A DNA stretch of 64,000 nucleotides from an uncultured Erythrobacter sp. (GTDB lineage: Bacteria > Pseudomonadota > Alphaproteobacteria > Sphingomonadales > Sphingomonadaceae): the NCBI GenBank assembly GCA_947488755.1, contig CANLAD010000001.1:1440247-1504246 (forward strand), in the 5' to 3' direction. The notes beneath the pieces are model-generated. The model was not told the origin of the DNA, did no database searches, and was given only the letters and a program-made list of their open reading frames with translations. Numbering within the stretch: position 1 is the stretch's first letter; every line of letters begins with the position of its first letter. The position numbers and the translations under genes are program-made. Of the stretch, positions 1-8,346 are shown piece after piece.

Positions 1-729
1 CCGAGAAGGAAAACGCAGATCACATGACAACCTGCCCTTCGCCATCTGTAAATTCGAGCACATAAGAGAAGCGGTCTTTCGCGACGTGGCCGAATGTCAG
101 TCCGGCCACGAATGTCGCTATGAAGCCATTTCCGCCGATCAGCGAAGCTAACAGATAGGCGAAGGCAGCGATCGAAAGAGCACTGATCCCTTCGTAAACG
201 CCGGCAGTCCATTTCCTGGTTGAAGCGGCGATCATGAGTTTTGCACCGAGGAACCCAGCGAATATTCCCGCTGCCGGACCGAGCAGCAGTTGCTCGGCAG
301 CGAATAGCGGCCAGTTGCGTTCCCCTCCCTCGAGAATTTCGTCCGTCAGACTGGCAAGGAGAAGGATGATCGGCAGCGCGAGGTCATCATTTCAACCCTC
401 TTTCGACAGTCAATCCCCGCCGCACGCGCTCGGGAACGTTCGTGTTGGTCACCGCGGACAGTAAGAGCCGCATCGATCGGAACCAGCAGGGCAGCGGCCA
501 GCGCGAGGACTGCGAGGGGCCAATGCGGGAGCAGCAGCCACGCCGCGCCTGTGCCGAGCAGCACCGCAAGCGGCAAGCCAATCACCAACATGCGCCTTGA
601 TCACACATGATGTTTGCGAAGCGCCGCAAGGTTCGTTTTGGACGCATCGAAGAACAACAGGATCATCAAAGCGATCTCGGCGAACAGAAAGACTGCAGCC
701 GAAACCACAAGAAGACCGGTGTTCTCCAT
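1..729 (-). pseudogene. Decayed cation:proton antiporter (CPA1/NhaP-like)
   Basis: Three frames of the minus strand together encode a recognisable Na+/H+ antiporter. An ATG at 729 behind GGGAGACAGG gives MENTGLLVVSAAVFLFAEIA and runs to FFDASKTNLAALRKHHV. It then meets an in-frame TGA near 602. The same frame continues with RRMLVIGLPLAVLLGTGAA and a membrane helix. A frameshift near 450-470 is needed to reach VPERVRRGLTVERGL, and another near 390 to reach DDLALPIILLLASLTDEILE. The reading then stays open through KWTAGVYEGISALSIAAFAY and FIATFVAGLTFGHV to a stop at 20. These are family hallmarks (the ERVRRGL..E.GLNDG segment and the following helix). The N-terminal first helix also seems missing. 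The gene appears dead. It may continue beyond the left edge of the window. Confidence 0.75.
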
Positions 730-1002
730 CCTGTCTCCCTTGCAGCGGCGTAATTTGGACTGCAACACCTTGTCCCGCCCGGCCGGTATCGAGTTCCCGC
801 GAGCGGCATTCGGCGAAAGGAAGCGATGCGATTTGAAGCTGGCATACGGCGCGCAGGACTTGGCATACCCTTATCGAGGCATTCCAAGTGCACACCTGCT
901 GACGCATGCCGAGGCGGCTGCGCTAGATATATTCTGTTAGTTGGCGAAGCCGGTCAAACATCGATGTGCAATGTTATATCTGGCACCGCGATCCGTTCGG
1001 CT

Positions 1003-1509
1003 CTATCCACAATGCAGTGTACGGTGAAGCAGTCGTACCTGCTCATCGAATGGCGGAAACGGTCCGGCCGCCTCGACGTCGGCCGAGATATCCGCGATCG
1101 ACAATGCGCGTACGGGCGCAGCGTTAACTCCGAATTCTTCCAGCCATTGAGCCAGTTGAGCGGCTGAGCTGGCATAGAAAATCTTGCCGAGTCCAGCCCA
1201 TGCGTGAGCGGCCGCGCACATCGGACAATGTTCGCCCGACGTATAGACCACGGCTTGCCTTCTCTCGGCCGGGCTCAGGTTCTCCGCCGCCCATTGCGCG
1301 ATCGCGAGCTCCGGATGATCGGTGGGATTGCCGGTTACGACACGATTGCGAGCTTCGAACAGGGTCTCGCCCGCCGCCGACACCAGCATCGAACCGAATG
1401 GCTCGTCCCCCTTTTCGAGCGCCATTTCAGCCAGTTCGACACAGCGCTCTAGATGCCGCGCGATAATAGGCACTGTGATCGTCGCCTCGCAGTCACTTCG
1501 AGACGCCAT
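1003..1509 (-). CDS. Nucleoside/guanine deaminase-like protein (CMP/dCMP deaminase fold)
   Basis: Predicted zinc-dependent cytosolic deaminase of 168 aa. The zinc site is seen as H65-P-E67 and the pair C95-P-M-C98 in SGEHCPMCAA. An N-terminal EPFGSMLV segment is typical of TadA/guanine deaminase relatives. The substrate cannot be fixed from sequence. The helix after the C-x-x-C pair has AHAWAGLGKIFYASS, closer to guanine/nucleoside deaminases than to TadA. The ATG at 1509 shares one base with the TGA of the upstream hydroxyisourate hydrolase (TGATG), so the two are translationally coupled. This supports a purine-degradation role, which is inference. No other ureide pathway gene is present in the window. 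Confidence 0.8.
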   Translation of the reverse strand: MASRSDCEATITVPIIARHLERCVELAEMALEKGDEPFGSMLVSAAGETLFEARNRVVTGNPTDHPELAIAQWAAENLSPAERRQAVVYTSGEHCPMCAAAHAWAGLGKIFYASSAAQLAQWLEEFGVNAAPVRALSIADISADVEAAGPFPPFDEQVRLLHRTLHCG

Positions 1510-1907
1510 CAATTGCCCCGATAGGTCGAGTATCCGTAGGGACTGACCAGCACCGGCACGTGATAATTGGCATCGCCATCAGTCACCTGAAACATTATCG
1601 TGATGCTTGGGAAGAAGGGCGGTTGTTCGAAGCCGTCATATCCAGTCATATCGAACCGCAACAAGTATGTTCCTTCTCCCATCGCGGCAGGATCGCCGAA
1701 ATCTTCCGCGCGGCCGTTGGGTTGCGTGCGTGTCGATGCGATTTCCTCCCACTCACCGTCTTCGGCCTGGCGTGACAAGGTGACGGGAATGTCTTCCCCG
1801 CCCACACCTTCGGCAATGTCGAGGACGTGAGTCGATATCTCGGCCGCTTGCGCGGGCGCTCCCATCAGCATGGCAATGGCGGCAAAGATGGTAGCGTAGG
1901 ATTTCAT
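1509..1907 (-). CDS. uraH: Hydroxyisourate hydrolase (transthyretin-like), predicted exported
   Basis: 132 aa. The family hydrolyses 5-hydroxyisourate, the product of urate oxidase, on the way to allantoin. Visible signatures are STHVLDIAEGVGGEDIPVTL at the N-terminal strand (catalytic His in THVLD), the central RTQPNGRAEDF segment, YHVPVLVSPYGYSTYRG near the end, and the C-terminal tetrapeptide YRGN in place of the usual YRGS. A signal peptide (MKSYATIFAAIAMLMGAPAQA) suggests a periplasmic enzyme. The start at 1907 was chosen over the ATG at 1913 because GAGGAA sits six bases before it and directly abuts the upstream one. It overlaps the deaminase gene downstream. Confidence 0.88.
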   Translation of the reverse strand: MKSYATIFAAIAMLMGAPAQAAEISTHVLDIAEGVGGEDIPVTLSRQAEDGEWEEIASTRTQPNGRAEDFGDPAAMGEGTYLLRFDMTGYDGFEQPPFFPSITIMFQVTDGDANYHVPVLVSPYGYSTYRGN

Positions 1908-1960
1908 AAACATTTCCTCTTCGTTTCAAATTGCATCAACAGCGATCGCCACCGCGCCCA

Positions 1961-2761
1961 TCAACGCTTGCGTTCGGCCACCAGCCGTTGATCGCCGGTT
2001 CCTTCCAGAACCAGCAGCCCGTCACCGTCCAGCGATGCGCGATAGAGGCTGCCCAATATATCGAAGAAGCGTCGCTCCTGCTCCATCAGACCGGCTTCGC
2101 AAGCCCGTTTGGTGGCCGCGATCGGACCCAGTGCAATCCGGTTTCCATCGAGCGTGTATTCGGCGGAAAAGTTGTTGCAGCCACTGGTCCCCGACACACG
2201 TCCATCAACGCCAAAACTGAGGACCGGGGCAGTCCGCGCCGGAACAACGTCAAGATTGAGCTGGGTAATGCGCCATTTACCGGATTGGACGCCGGGAATA
2301 TCCTGAGCGCCTCCGTCATCGGGAGAGGTCATGAAAAGCATGATATCGCCGACATTCACCTCTTCGTTTCGAAGGTTGAGCAGAAATGGCTCGCTGGAGC
2401 GAAACATCACCGTTCCATCCGGTTCGCGAATATAGGCGCGCAGACCATAGAGCGGGCCGTCCGTCAGATTGAGTTTCGACACGTCAATTGAGAATGGGAA
2501 GGGTGGTGACGGCTGATCGATCATGCGCATCTCCCGCGACAATACCATTTCCTGATCATTGCCAAGTGTGATGTCGGAGATGACGATCTCGGTCTTGGCT
2601 TGTGGCGGCAGGGCAATGCGTTCGCGATAAGACAATGTCCCGCTGATCGTTTCCACCATGGCAGGTTCGACTGCCTCGTTACCGGCTGGCATGGTAGAGC
2701 AGGCCGAAAGACCGAGGGTCATGGCGGTTGCCGCCCCTGCAAGCATGAAATTGCGGTTCAA
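1961..2761 (-). CDS. YbaY-like plus META/HslJ domain lipoprotein
   Basis: 266-aa predicted lipoprotein. The N-terminal segment is LNRNFMLAGAATAMTLGLSA followed by the lipobox Cys (LSAC). Residues about 40-140 resemble YbaY/type-III secretion lipoprotein domains (SGTLSYRERIALPPQAKTEI, then a beta-sandwich with PFPFSIDVSK). Residues about 155-262 are a META/HslJ domain: GKWRITQLN, VDGRVSGTSGCNNFSAEY, IALGPIAATKRACE. The combination is seen in Gram-negative envelope proteins linked to cell-surface stability or heat resistance; the role here is inferred. The TTG start was chosen because AGGAGA lies six bases upstream and the longer frame starts with non-signal, basic sequence. It is the first gene of the minus-strand run that includes uraH. 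Confidence 0.8.
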   Translation of the reverse strand: MNRNFMLAGAATAMTLGLSACSTMPAGNEAVEPAMVETISGTLSYRERIALPPQAKTEIVISDITLGNDQEMVLSREMRMIDQPSPPFPFSIDVSKLNLTDGPLYGLRAYIREPDGTVMFRSSEPFLLNLRNEEVNVGDIMLFMTSPDDGGAQDIPGVQSGKWRITQLNLDVVPARTAPVLSFGVDGRVSGTSGCNNFSAEYTLDGNRIALGPIAATKRACEAGLMEQERRFFDILGSLYRASLDGDGLLVLEGTGDQRLVAERKR

Positions 2762-3118
2762 TGTTTGTCTCCTGATCGTGAGGGCCGAACATCCGCCCCG
2801 TCGATATACACAAAGGATGCGGGTTCCCGCTGATAAGAAGAGTCGGGGTCGCAGAAGCGACTTCAACTCCAAGTTCCTTGTGGCAACGTATCACGGAAAG
2901 AAGCAGTTCCTCCTGCGTCTCGACGCTGCAGGGCCGGAACCACCCCAGCGATCCCCCATGCAGCGATATCTTCCCCTTCGCAGCAGCGAGGGAACTCACT
3001 CGCCGTCCGAGGCGGTGTTCTCATCCGTCCGCAAAAGGTTTGGCCCCTTCTCGAAGATCACCGTTTGCAGGCTAAGCAGATCGGCGGACGTGCGGAGAAA
3101 ATGTTCGCTTGACATCAA
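2762..3118. other. Divergent intergenic region without a gene
   Basis: About 350 bases between the META lipoprotein and the TonB receptor. Both strands have short frames only, without family resemblance or a convincing ribosome site. The right end holds a TTGACA hexamer at 3109-3114 next to a putative Fur operator. It probably carries the promoters of both flanking genes. Confidence 0.6.
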
Positions 3119-3139
3119 TGCGATTGATACTCATTCGCA
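3119..3139 (+). promoter_or_regulatory. Putative Fur operator
   Basis: A 21-base dyad with perfect 5-base arms TGCGA/TCGCA around TTGATACTCAT. This matches the alphaproteobacterial Fur box style (TGCGAATGATTCTCATTCGCA-like) with a few core mismatches. It lies 26 bases before the TonB receptor start and overlaps the downstream side of a TTGACA hexamer, so binding would block transcription. Iron control of the receptor operon is inferred from this and from gene content. Confidence 0.6.
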
Positions 3140-3165
3140 GATGTCGGCTTAACACTGAGGTGTCC

Positions 3166-5298
3166 ATGTTATCCAGATCGCTTACGTCGTTAATCGCATT
3201 GCTGGTCACTTCCCTTCCCGCCTCACTCAATGCGCAGGAAGCTTCACCCGGTGATACCAGTACCTCGGACACCTCGGATGAAGTCATCATCGTCGTTGGT
3301 CAGAAAGACAAGCGCACCTTGCTCGATACACAGGCAAGTGTTGGCGTCGTAACGGATGAAGACATTCGCGAGAAAGACCTGACCACTTTCCGCGAATCCT
3401 TCCGCACGCTCGCCAATGTGATCGATGCCGATTTTGTCGATGCCGGCTTCGTCATTCGTGGTGTGAATTCTGAAGGATTGACCCCCGGCGGCGCGCCGCT
3501 TGCCGCAATCTATGTCGACGGGGCCGAGCAGAGCGGTCAGGGCGCCCGGCGTGGCGCGCGCGGGCTTTGGGATGTCGAGCAGGTGGAGGTCTACCGCGGC
3601 CCTCAGTCGACGATCTCTGGGCGCGCCGCACTTGCAGGTGCAATCTATGTGACGACGAATTCCGCTGAATACGAATACGATGCCGCCGCGCGCATCAGCT
3701 ATGGCGAACTCGACAGTTTCGACGCCGCGCTGGCAGGTGGCGGCGCGATCATCGACGACATACTCGCCTTTCGTGTTGCCGCCGAATATCAGCGCCGTGA
3801 TAGCGAGGTGCATTATCCGAGCTATTCCGAATTTGATTTGTTCGATCGTCTGGTCGAGGACGAATACTATCAGTTGCGCGGCAAGCTGAGGATTGATCCA
3901 GCCCCGGATCTGCGCGTCGATCTGACCTATTCCTACAGCTACGATACGCCTGCCTATGACGATGTAGCCGGCCCCGGCTTCGGCTTCGATTTCTCGGACC
4001 GGCGCGGGGATTTCAATCTGCCGTTTTTCCAGGAAGCGCGCGAAGCGGACAGCCAGACGGCTATCGCGAGGGTCGAATACGATGTCTCCGCCGACCTGAC
4101 GCTGACATCACTGACGAGCCAGAACGACGTGTTTGTCGATCGATCTTCGGTCAACGCCGGTACGCCGGGAGAACAGTTCACGACCGAAGGCGGGATCGAC
4201 GAACGGCTGTTCACGCAGGAACTGCGCCTCAATTACGATGGGCCGACCGGCCTGCGCGGCGTGCTTGGCCTGTTCTACGCCTTCGATCGGAGCGATTCAT
4301 TCTTTGATCGCAGCGTATTCTTCGGCGGAGGTCGCGCGGACTCGACCCGCACCCTTTCCGAAAACCGAAATTACGCCATCTTCGGCGAAACGACCGTACC
4401 TGTGCTCGATCGCGTCGACCTGATCGTCGGAGCGCGGCTCGACCGCAATGAGCGGGAAATCGATTCCTTTTTTGCCCGGGACAATTTCGACCCGGACGCG
4501 GCCGATACGGAAACCAGCGACTTTGTCGAGAGCGCGGAAACCGTCTTCCTCCCGAAGGTGGGCTTGGACGTAGCCTTGTCCGATCAGTTGCGCGCCGGGA
4601 TCACCTATCAGCGCGGCTATCGCCCCGGAGGCGCAGCGCGTAACATCGCGAGCGGGGACATTAGCGAATTCGATGCCGAGTTCACGGACACGGTCGAGGC
4701 ATCGTTGCGCAAACGCTTTGGCGCGCGCAGCACGGTCGCGCTGAACGTATTCTATACCGACTGGACCGATCAGCAGGTCGAGTTCGATCTCGATCCCGAC
4801 GACTTCTTCAGCCGGATCACGGTTAATGCAGGACAATCGCGGCTGTTTGGCGGTGAACTGGAGGCGGACTACAGCTTCTCTCGCGACCTCTCGGCCTTTG
4901 CTTCGATCGGCGTCGTCGAGACCGAGTTCGAGGATTTCGTAGTAGCGGGGCTCGGCGATTTCAGCGGGCTGGAATTTCCCGAAGCGCCGAATTTCAACGC
5001 CGCTTTCGGTGTCGACTACCGCCCAGTCATCGGTTTCTTTGCCGGGGCCGACGCGAAATATGTCGGCAGCTATCTTGCGCGCGATCTGCAAAACGCTCCT
5101 GTCGATATTGTCGGAGACTATTTCGTCGCCAATGCGCGGGTCGGTTATGCCTTCGAAAACGCCTCGGTCATGTTGTTCGCGGACAATCTCTTCAATGAGC
5201 AGTATTTCGTCTATCGCGACCGGATCGGCGATTTTGACTGCTGCGCGACTTTCGGGCGCAGCCGGATCGTGGGTGTCACGGCCGATATGCGATTTTGA
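3166..5298 (+). CDS. TonB-dependent siderophore-type receptor
   Basis: 710-aa outer-membrane receptor. Signal peptide MLSRSLTSLIALLVTSLPAS ends near LNAQ. A TonB-box-like DEVIIVVG is at about residues 38-45. The plug domain contains VIRGVNSEGLTPGG, AIYVDGAEQSG and VEVYRGPQSTISGRAALAGA. The barrel ends with NLFNEQYFVYRDRI and GVTADMRF (terminal Phe). Length fits ferric-siderophore/catecholate or related receptors, but the ligand cannot be told. The start at 3166 has GAGG five bases upstream and opens directly on the signal peptide. The longer frame upstream would run through the Fur-like box, so it was rejected. It leads an operon with a membrane protein and a PepSY protein. Confidence 0.93.
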   Translation: MLSRSLTSLIALLVTSLPASLNAQEASPGDTSTSDTSDEVIIVVGQKDKRTLLDTQASVGVVTDEDIREKDLTTFRESFRTLANVIDADFVDAGFVIRGVNSEGLTPGGAPLAAIYVDGAEQSGQGARRGARGLWDVEQVEVYRGPQSTISGRAALAGAIYVTTNSAEYEYDAAARISYGELDSFDAALAGGGAIIDDILAFRVAAEYQRRDSEVHYPSYSEFDLFDRLVEDEYYQLRGKLRIDPAPDLRVDLTYSYSYDTPAYDDVAGPGFGFDFSDRRGDFNLPFFQEAREADSQTAIARVEYDVSADLTLTSLTSQNDVFVDRSSVNAGTPGEQFTTEGGIDERLFTQELRLNYDGPTGLRGVLGLFYAFDRSDSFFDRSVFFGGGRADSTRTLSENRNYAIFGETTVPVLDRVDLIVGARLDRNEREIDSFFARDNFDPDAADTETSDFVESAETVFLPKVGLDVALSDQLRAGITYQRGYRPGGAARNIASGDISEFDAEFTDTVEASLRKRFGARSTVALNVFYTDWTDQQVEFDLDPDDFFSRITVNAGQSRLFGGELEADYSFSRDLSAFASIGVVETEFEDFVVAGLGDFSGLEFPEAPNFNAAFGVDYRPVIGFFAGADAKYVGSYLARDLQNAPVDIVGDYFVANARVGYAFENASVMLFADNLFNEQYFVYRDRIGDFDCCATFGRSRIVGVTADMRF

Positions 5299-5331
5299 TC
5301 CAGTAGCGGCAGGCAAGTCGAGGACCATGCT

Positions 5332-5877
5332 GTGGGCGGGCTGGCGGCAATAAGCCTCTTACCATTGTTGGCAGGGATTGAGATGCTGCGGCGCGCTTCG
5401 TCCGGGCGGTTTCCAAGAGCGCCAGCCATCGCCGCAGGTTGCTTTCTGATCGCTCTCGGTCTGGTCTTCGCAGCGTCGGCCCTGGGCGCCGGACGAGGCG
5501 TTGCATGGATCGCCGTCGCGGCATCACCCGTCGCGGGAATTCTCGTTCTGATCGGCCGGACGCATAAACCGCGCAAGCGATTCATAACGGTGCGCGCGCC
5601 GGATACACGCAGGGAATGGCCGGACTGGCCGATGCGTTGGCTGATGGCGGTGGTTCTGGCTGGATTGACGAGTCTGTGTCTGGCGGCTCTTTCGGCGTCG
5701 CTACTTCCGGCTGCGTCCGGAACGCGCGCGATGGCGGGGCTTCTGGTCATGTCGCTGAGCTGGCCGCCGCTCGCTTTATGGACGCTCGGCACGGAAAAAA
5801 AGGGATGTGTTGCTGGAATACTCGCGGCCATCGCCATCCTATCGACGTGCGGCACCGCAGGAGCGTTTTTCGCGTGA
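5332..5877 (+). CDS. Membrane protein of the TonB receptor/PepSY operon
   Basis: 181-aa integral membrane protein with about six hydrophobic helices, for example APAIAAGCFLIALGLVFAAS, WLMAVVLAGLTSLCLAALSA and GILAAIAILSTCGTAGAFFA. There is a basic loop HKPRKRFITVRAP in the middle. I do not recognise a named family; proteins of this size often lie between siderophore receptors and PepSY proteins. The start is a GTG with GAGGA seven bases upstream. An ATG four bases earlier is in another frame that stops after eight codons. The stop overlaps the next gene in GTGA. Probable inner-membrane accessory of iron acquisition, by context only. Confidence 0.7.
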   Translation: MGGLAAISLLPLLAGIEMLRRASSGRFPRAPAIAAGCFLIALGLVFAASALGAGRGVAWIAVAASPVAGILVLIGRTHKPRKRFITVRAPDTRREWPDWPMRWLMAVVLAGLTSLCLAALSASLLPAASGTRAMAGLLVMSLSWPPLALWTLGTEKKGCVAGILAAIAILSTCGTAGAFFA

Positions 5878-7169
5878 GCAATGCCGTCCCCTCAATTTCG
5901 TTCGTAAAGAAATCGCTTTCGGCGCACGCTTTGCTCGGCCTCGTGATGGCAGCATTGATCTATCAGATATCGCTTACGGGGACGATCAGCGTGTTCGCGG
6001 GGGAATTGCGCCAGATCGAGCAATCTGACGCACCCAAAGTCGAGAGCGTCTCACCGGAAGGATATGCCACGGCGATTGCACAAGCGACCCGCATCGCCGA
6101 TGGTTCGGGCGCTCCGCTGATCATACTCGGTCCGACCGAGTCCCTCCCTCGCCTCGAAATCCGTGTTCCGGGCAAAGGCGCGTATTTCGCAAACCGCGCG
6201 GGCAATCCCATCGCTCCCGTCGAAACACCGTTTACCAATTTCGTAACCGAGCTGCACGAGGCGCTGCATCTGCCATCGCCTTGGGGTACTGCGATCGTGG
6301 CATTGAGCGGGTTTGCCCTGTTCGCGCTGCTGGTGAGCGGCATCGCGGCGCATCCACGAATATTTCGAGATGCCTTCCGCTTTCGTATCGGGGGCAACCC
6401 GCGGCTCGAGCAGGCTGATTTCCATAACCGGACCGGTGTGTGGGGTCTGCCCTTCCATGCAATCGTGACATTTTCCGGCATCTATCTGGCTCTGCTTCCC
6501 CTGCTCGGCGCGCCGATGGCTTTCCTCGCGTATCAAGGGGATATCGACGCGGCGATGGCCGAACAGATTGGTCCTCAAATCGAAGGCGAAGGTCTGGCGC
6601 AGCCGGTCCCCGATATCGCCGCTCTGATCCGGCAGGTGGAAGGTGCCAACTCCCCTGCGAGCGTCAGTTTCGCGATGGTCGAAAACCCGCTGACCGACCG
6701 TCAGATCATCTCTATCGATACCAATGTGCCCCGCCAGCTTGCTAGCGGGGAAAGCTATCGGTTCGACGGCGCCGGACGTTTTCTCGGCGCGGCGGGTTTT
6801 GCCGACGGTTCGCCGGAAAAACAGCTTCAAGCCGCCATGTTTCCGCTGCATTTCGGGACATTCGGCGGATTGCCGATACGCATCGTTTATGGCCTGCTTG
6901 GCATCGCGCTTTGCTGGTTGTGTGCAACCGGAATGCGCATCTGGTTCTTGCGCCAGACACAGCGAGGCGCGAGAACGGAATCCCTGCAACGCTTGTGGCG
7001 GGTGATAGCCTGGGGGCAGCCCTTGGCGCTGTTCGCCGCGTTCGCTGCCAGCCTATTCGGGATCTCGCCGGTCGCCGCATTCTGTATTGCGAGCTTGGCG
7101 CTACTTCCCTTCGTGTGGGTACCTGCTGAGGTCGTTCTGCCTTCTCGTCCAGGTTTGCGACGAAGTTAA
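5874..7169 (+). CDS. PepSY-associated transmembrane protein (iron-uptake reductase type)
   Basis: 431 aa with the layout of PepSY_TM proteins: an N-terminal helix (ALLGLVMAALIYQISLTGTI), a periplasmic PepSY-like segment, a helix pair around TAIVALSGFALFALLVSGI, FHNRTGVWGLPFHAIVTFSG with conserved His/Trp positions, a second periplasmic part and three C-terminal helices. Relatives lie in siderophore-receptor operons and are thought to help reduce ferric siderophores at the inner membrane. That role is inferred here. The GTG start overlaps the preceding stop (GTGA), indicating translational coupling. The longer frame upstream is antiparallel-free but has no signal-like start. Confidence 0.85.
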   Translation: MSNAVPSISFVKKSLSAHALLGLVMAALIYQISLTGTISVFAGELRQIEQSDAPKVESVSPEGYATAIAQATRIADGSGAPLIILGPTESLPRLEIRVPGKGAYFANRAGNPIAPVETPFTNFVTELHEALHLPSPWGTAIVALSGFALFALLVSGIAAHPRIFRDAFRFRIGGNPRLEQADFHNRTGVWGLPFHAIVTFSGIYLALLPLLGAPMAFLAYQGDIDAAMAEQIGPQIEGEGLAQPVPDIAALIRQVEGANSPASVSFAMVENPLTDRQIISIDTNVPRQLASGESYRFDGAGRFLGAAGFADGSPEKQLQAAMFPLHFGTFGGLPIRIVYGLLGIALCWLCATGMRIWFLRQTQRGARTESLQRLWRVIAWGQPLALFAAFAASLFGISPVAAFCIASLALLPFVWVPAEVVLPSRPGLRRS

Positions 7170-7493
7170 TTTGGGTCCGACAGGTATTATGCTGACATTC
7201 TGGGCATCAGATCTTTGTGGGCACGCCTTCTAACATCTTTCTCGCCAATCTGCCCAAAAGCCTCTACCAAGGTTTGTCTTGCGAGGGCCAAGGACGGTTA
7301 TTGTGTGTTGTGCTGGGTGATCCACCGGCGGGGCCACTTCGCAGTTCAGCATCGGTCTCGAAGGCATGCATCCTCTTCACCACCAAAACTGTCGTTCATG
7401 TTTGTTCCGGTTCACTTCACCCCCTCCGAATATTTTTCAGAAAGCTCGCAATTATTCAATATCATTGCCGCCAAATAACATGTTTGAATATGT
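7170..7493. other. Gene-free region left of the IS element
   Basis: About 320 bases between the PepSY gene and the IS terminus. Frames on either strand are short, lack a ribosome site and show no family features. The stretch is AT-richer towards 7400-7490. It may be remnant sequence from an older insertion or deletion, but no element can be named. Confidence 0.5.
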
Positions 7494-7497
7494 CTAG
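7494..7497. repeat. Target-site duplication CTAG, left
   Basis: Four-base direct repeat directly outside the left IS terminus. Its identical partner is at 8343-8346. On the minus strand the TAG inside it supplies the stop codon of the transposase frame. Confidence 0.8.
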
Positions 7498-8271
7498 GTC
7501 GTGCTGACAAAAGATTTCAGCCACAGGTGGGTGGCGGCGAGGTTGAGTGAACTCTCAAAGGAGAGGATGGTCTTGTCGTAGTGAGTGGCGATACGGCGCT
7601 GTTGCTTGAGCTTGCCGAACATGCGCTCGACGCGGTTGCGGTCGCGGTAGCGACGATAGTCGGGGTGCTCTGGCACCTTGCGGTTCGAGCGGGGTGGGAT
7701 GATCGGCTAGTTACCCCTGATCAACAGGCTCTCCCGGAAGCGGTCGCCATCATTACCCTTGTCCGCGAGCAGTGCTTCTGGTGTGGTGACTGAGATCGCA
7801 ATCAGCGGCTCAGAAGCGGTGTAATCAGAGGCATCGCCGCCGGTCAGGATGAAACCGAGAGACAGTCCCTCATTGTCGCAGCGGGCGCGGATCTTGCTCG
7901 TAAAGCCGTCGCGTGATCGACCACGAGCGTTCGCACACCCTCTTTTCCGCCTGCTGCCGAGACGTGGCCGCGAACGCTGGTGCTATCGATCATGTGCTGC
8001 CAGTCGTCGGTCAGACCCAGATCGACCAGCGTTTGCAAGAGAGTGTCTCAGACACCTGCTCGGCCCAGCGCCGGAACCGGACATAGACCGAGTTCAACTT
8101 GCCGTATCGCTCGTGCATGTCGCGCCACGGGCAGCAGACCCGTCGCACGTGGAGCATACCATTGAGGAAGCCCCGATTATCGCCCGCTGGCCGAGCCCAA
8201 TGACCACGCTCGGGCGGCAGCAGCGGCCCGATCAGTTCCCATTCCGCATCCGATAAATCCCCGCGTCCCAT
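7494..8271 (-). pseudogene. Broken IS5-family transposase
   Basis: Start ATG at 8271 gives MGRGDLSDAEWELIGPLLPP, the typical IS5-group N-terminus, through WRDMHERYGKLNSVYVRFRR. A one-base loss near 8050 and a TGG-to-TGA change break the QGVWDTL region. Reading resumes with LLQTLVDLGLTDDWQHMIDS (DDE Asp in IDST) and HVSAAGGKEG. A second frameshift near 7935 leads to GRSRDGFTSKIRARCDNEGL and LTGGDASDYTASEPLI, then the second Asp in LLADKGND. An in-frame TAG near 7710 interrupts, followed by IPPRSNRK and the C-terminal RYRDRNRVERMFGKLKQQRR (catalytic Glu). At least two frameshifts and two nonsense changes are present, so this is not a programmed frameshift. Confidence 0.88.
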
Positions 8272-8342
8272 GACCGCTCCCCAAAAAAAGCGGACTTGAA
8301 TCAGAAGTCAAGCGTGTTGGGAATCCCCTTTGTCAACACGGC
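7498..8342 (-). mobile_element. Degenerate IS5-family (IS427-like) insertion sequence, 845 bp
   Basis: The left terminus reads GTCGTGCTGACAAAAG and the reverse complement of the right terminus reads GCCGTGTTGACAAAGG. This is an imperfect terminal inverted repeat with about 13 of 16 positions matching. Both ends are flanked by the 4-base direct repeat CTAG (7494-7497 and 8343-8346), the expected target duplication. Length near 850 bp, CTAG targeting and the encoded DDE transposase fit the IS5 family, IS427-like group. The transposase is broken, so the copy is probably immobile on its own, although its ends look usable in trans. Confidence 0.88.
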
Positions 8343-8346
8343 CTAG
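8343..8346. repeat. Target-site duplication CTAG, right
   Basis: Partner of the copy at 7494-7497; it fixes the right edge of the IS element at 8342. Confidence 0.8.

Noticed and set aside
826..1167. Plus-strand frame at the deaminase 3' end
   Set aside because: Overlaps the deaminase, low protein-like composition and no start signal.
7494..8271. Programmed frameshifting for the IS transposase
   Set aside because: At least two shifts and two nonsense codons are needed, at sites without slippery runs.
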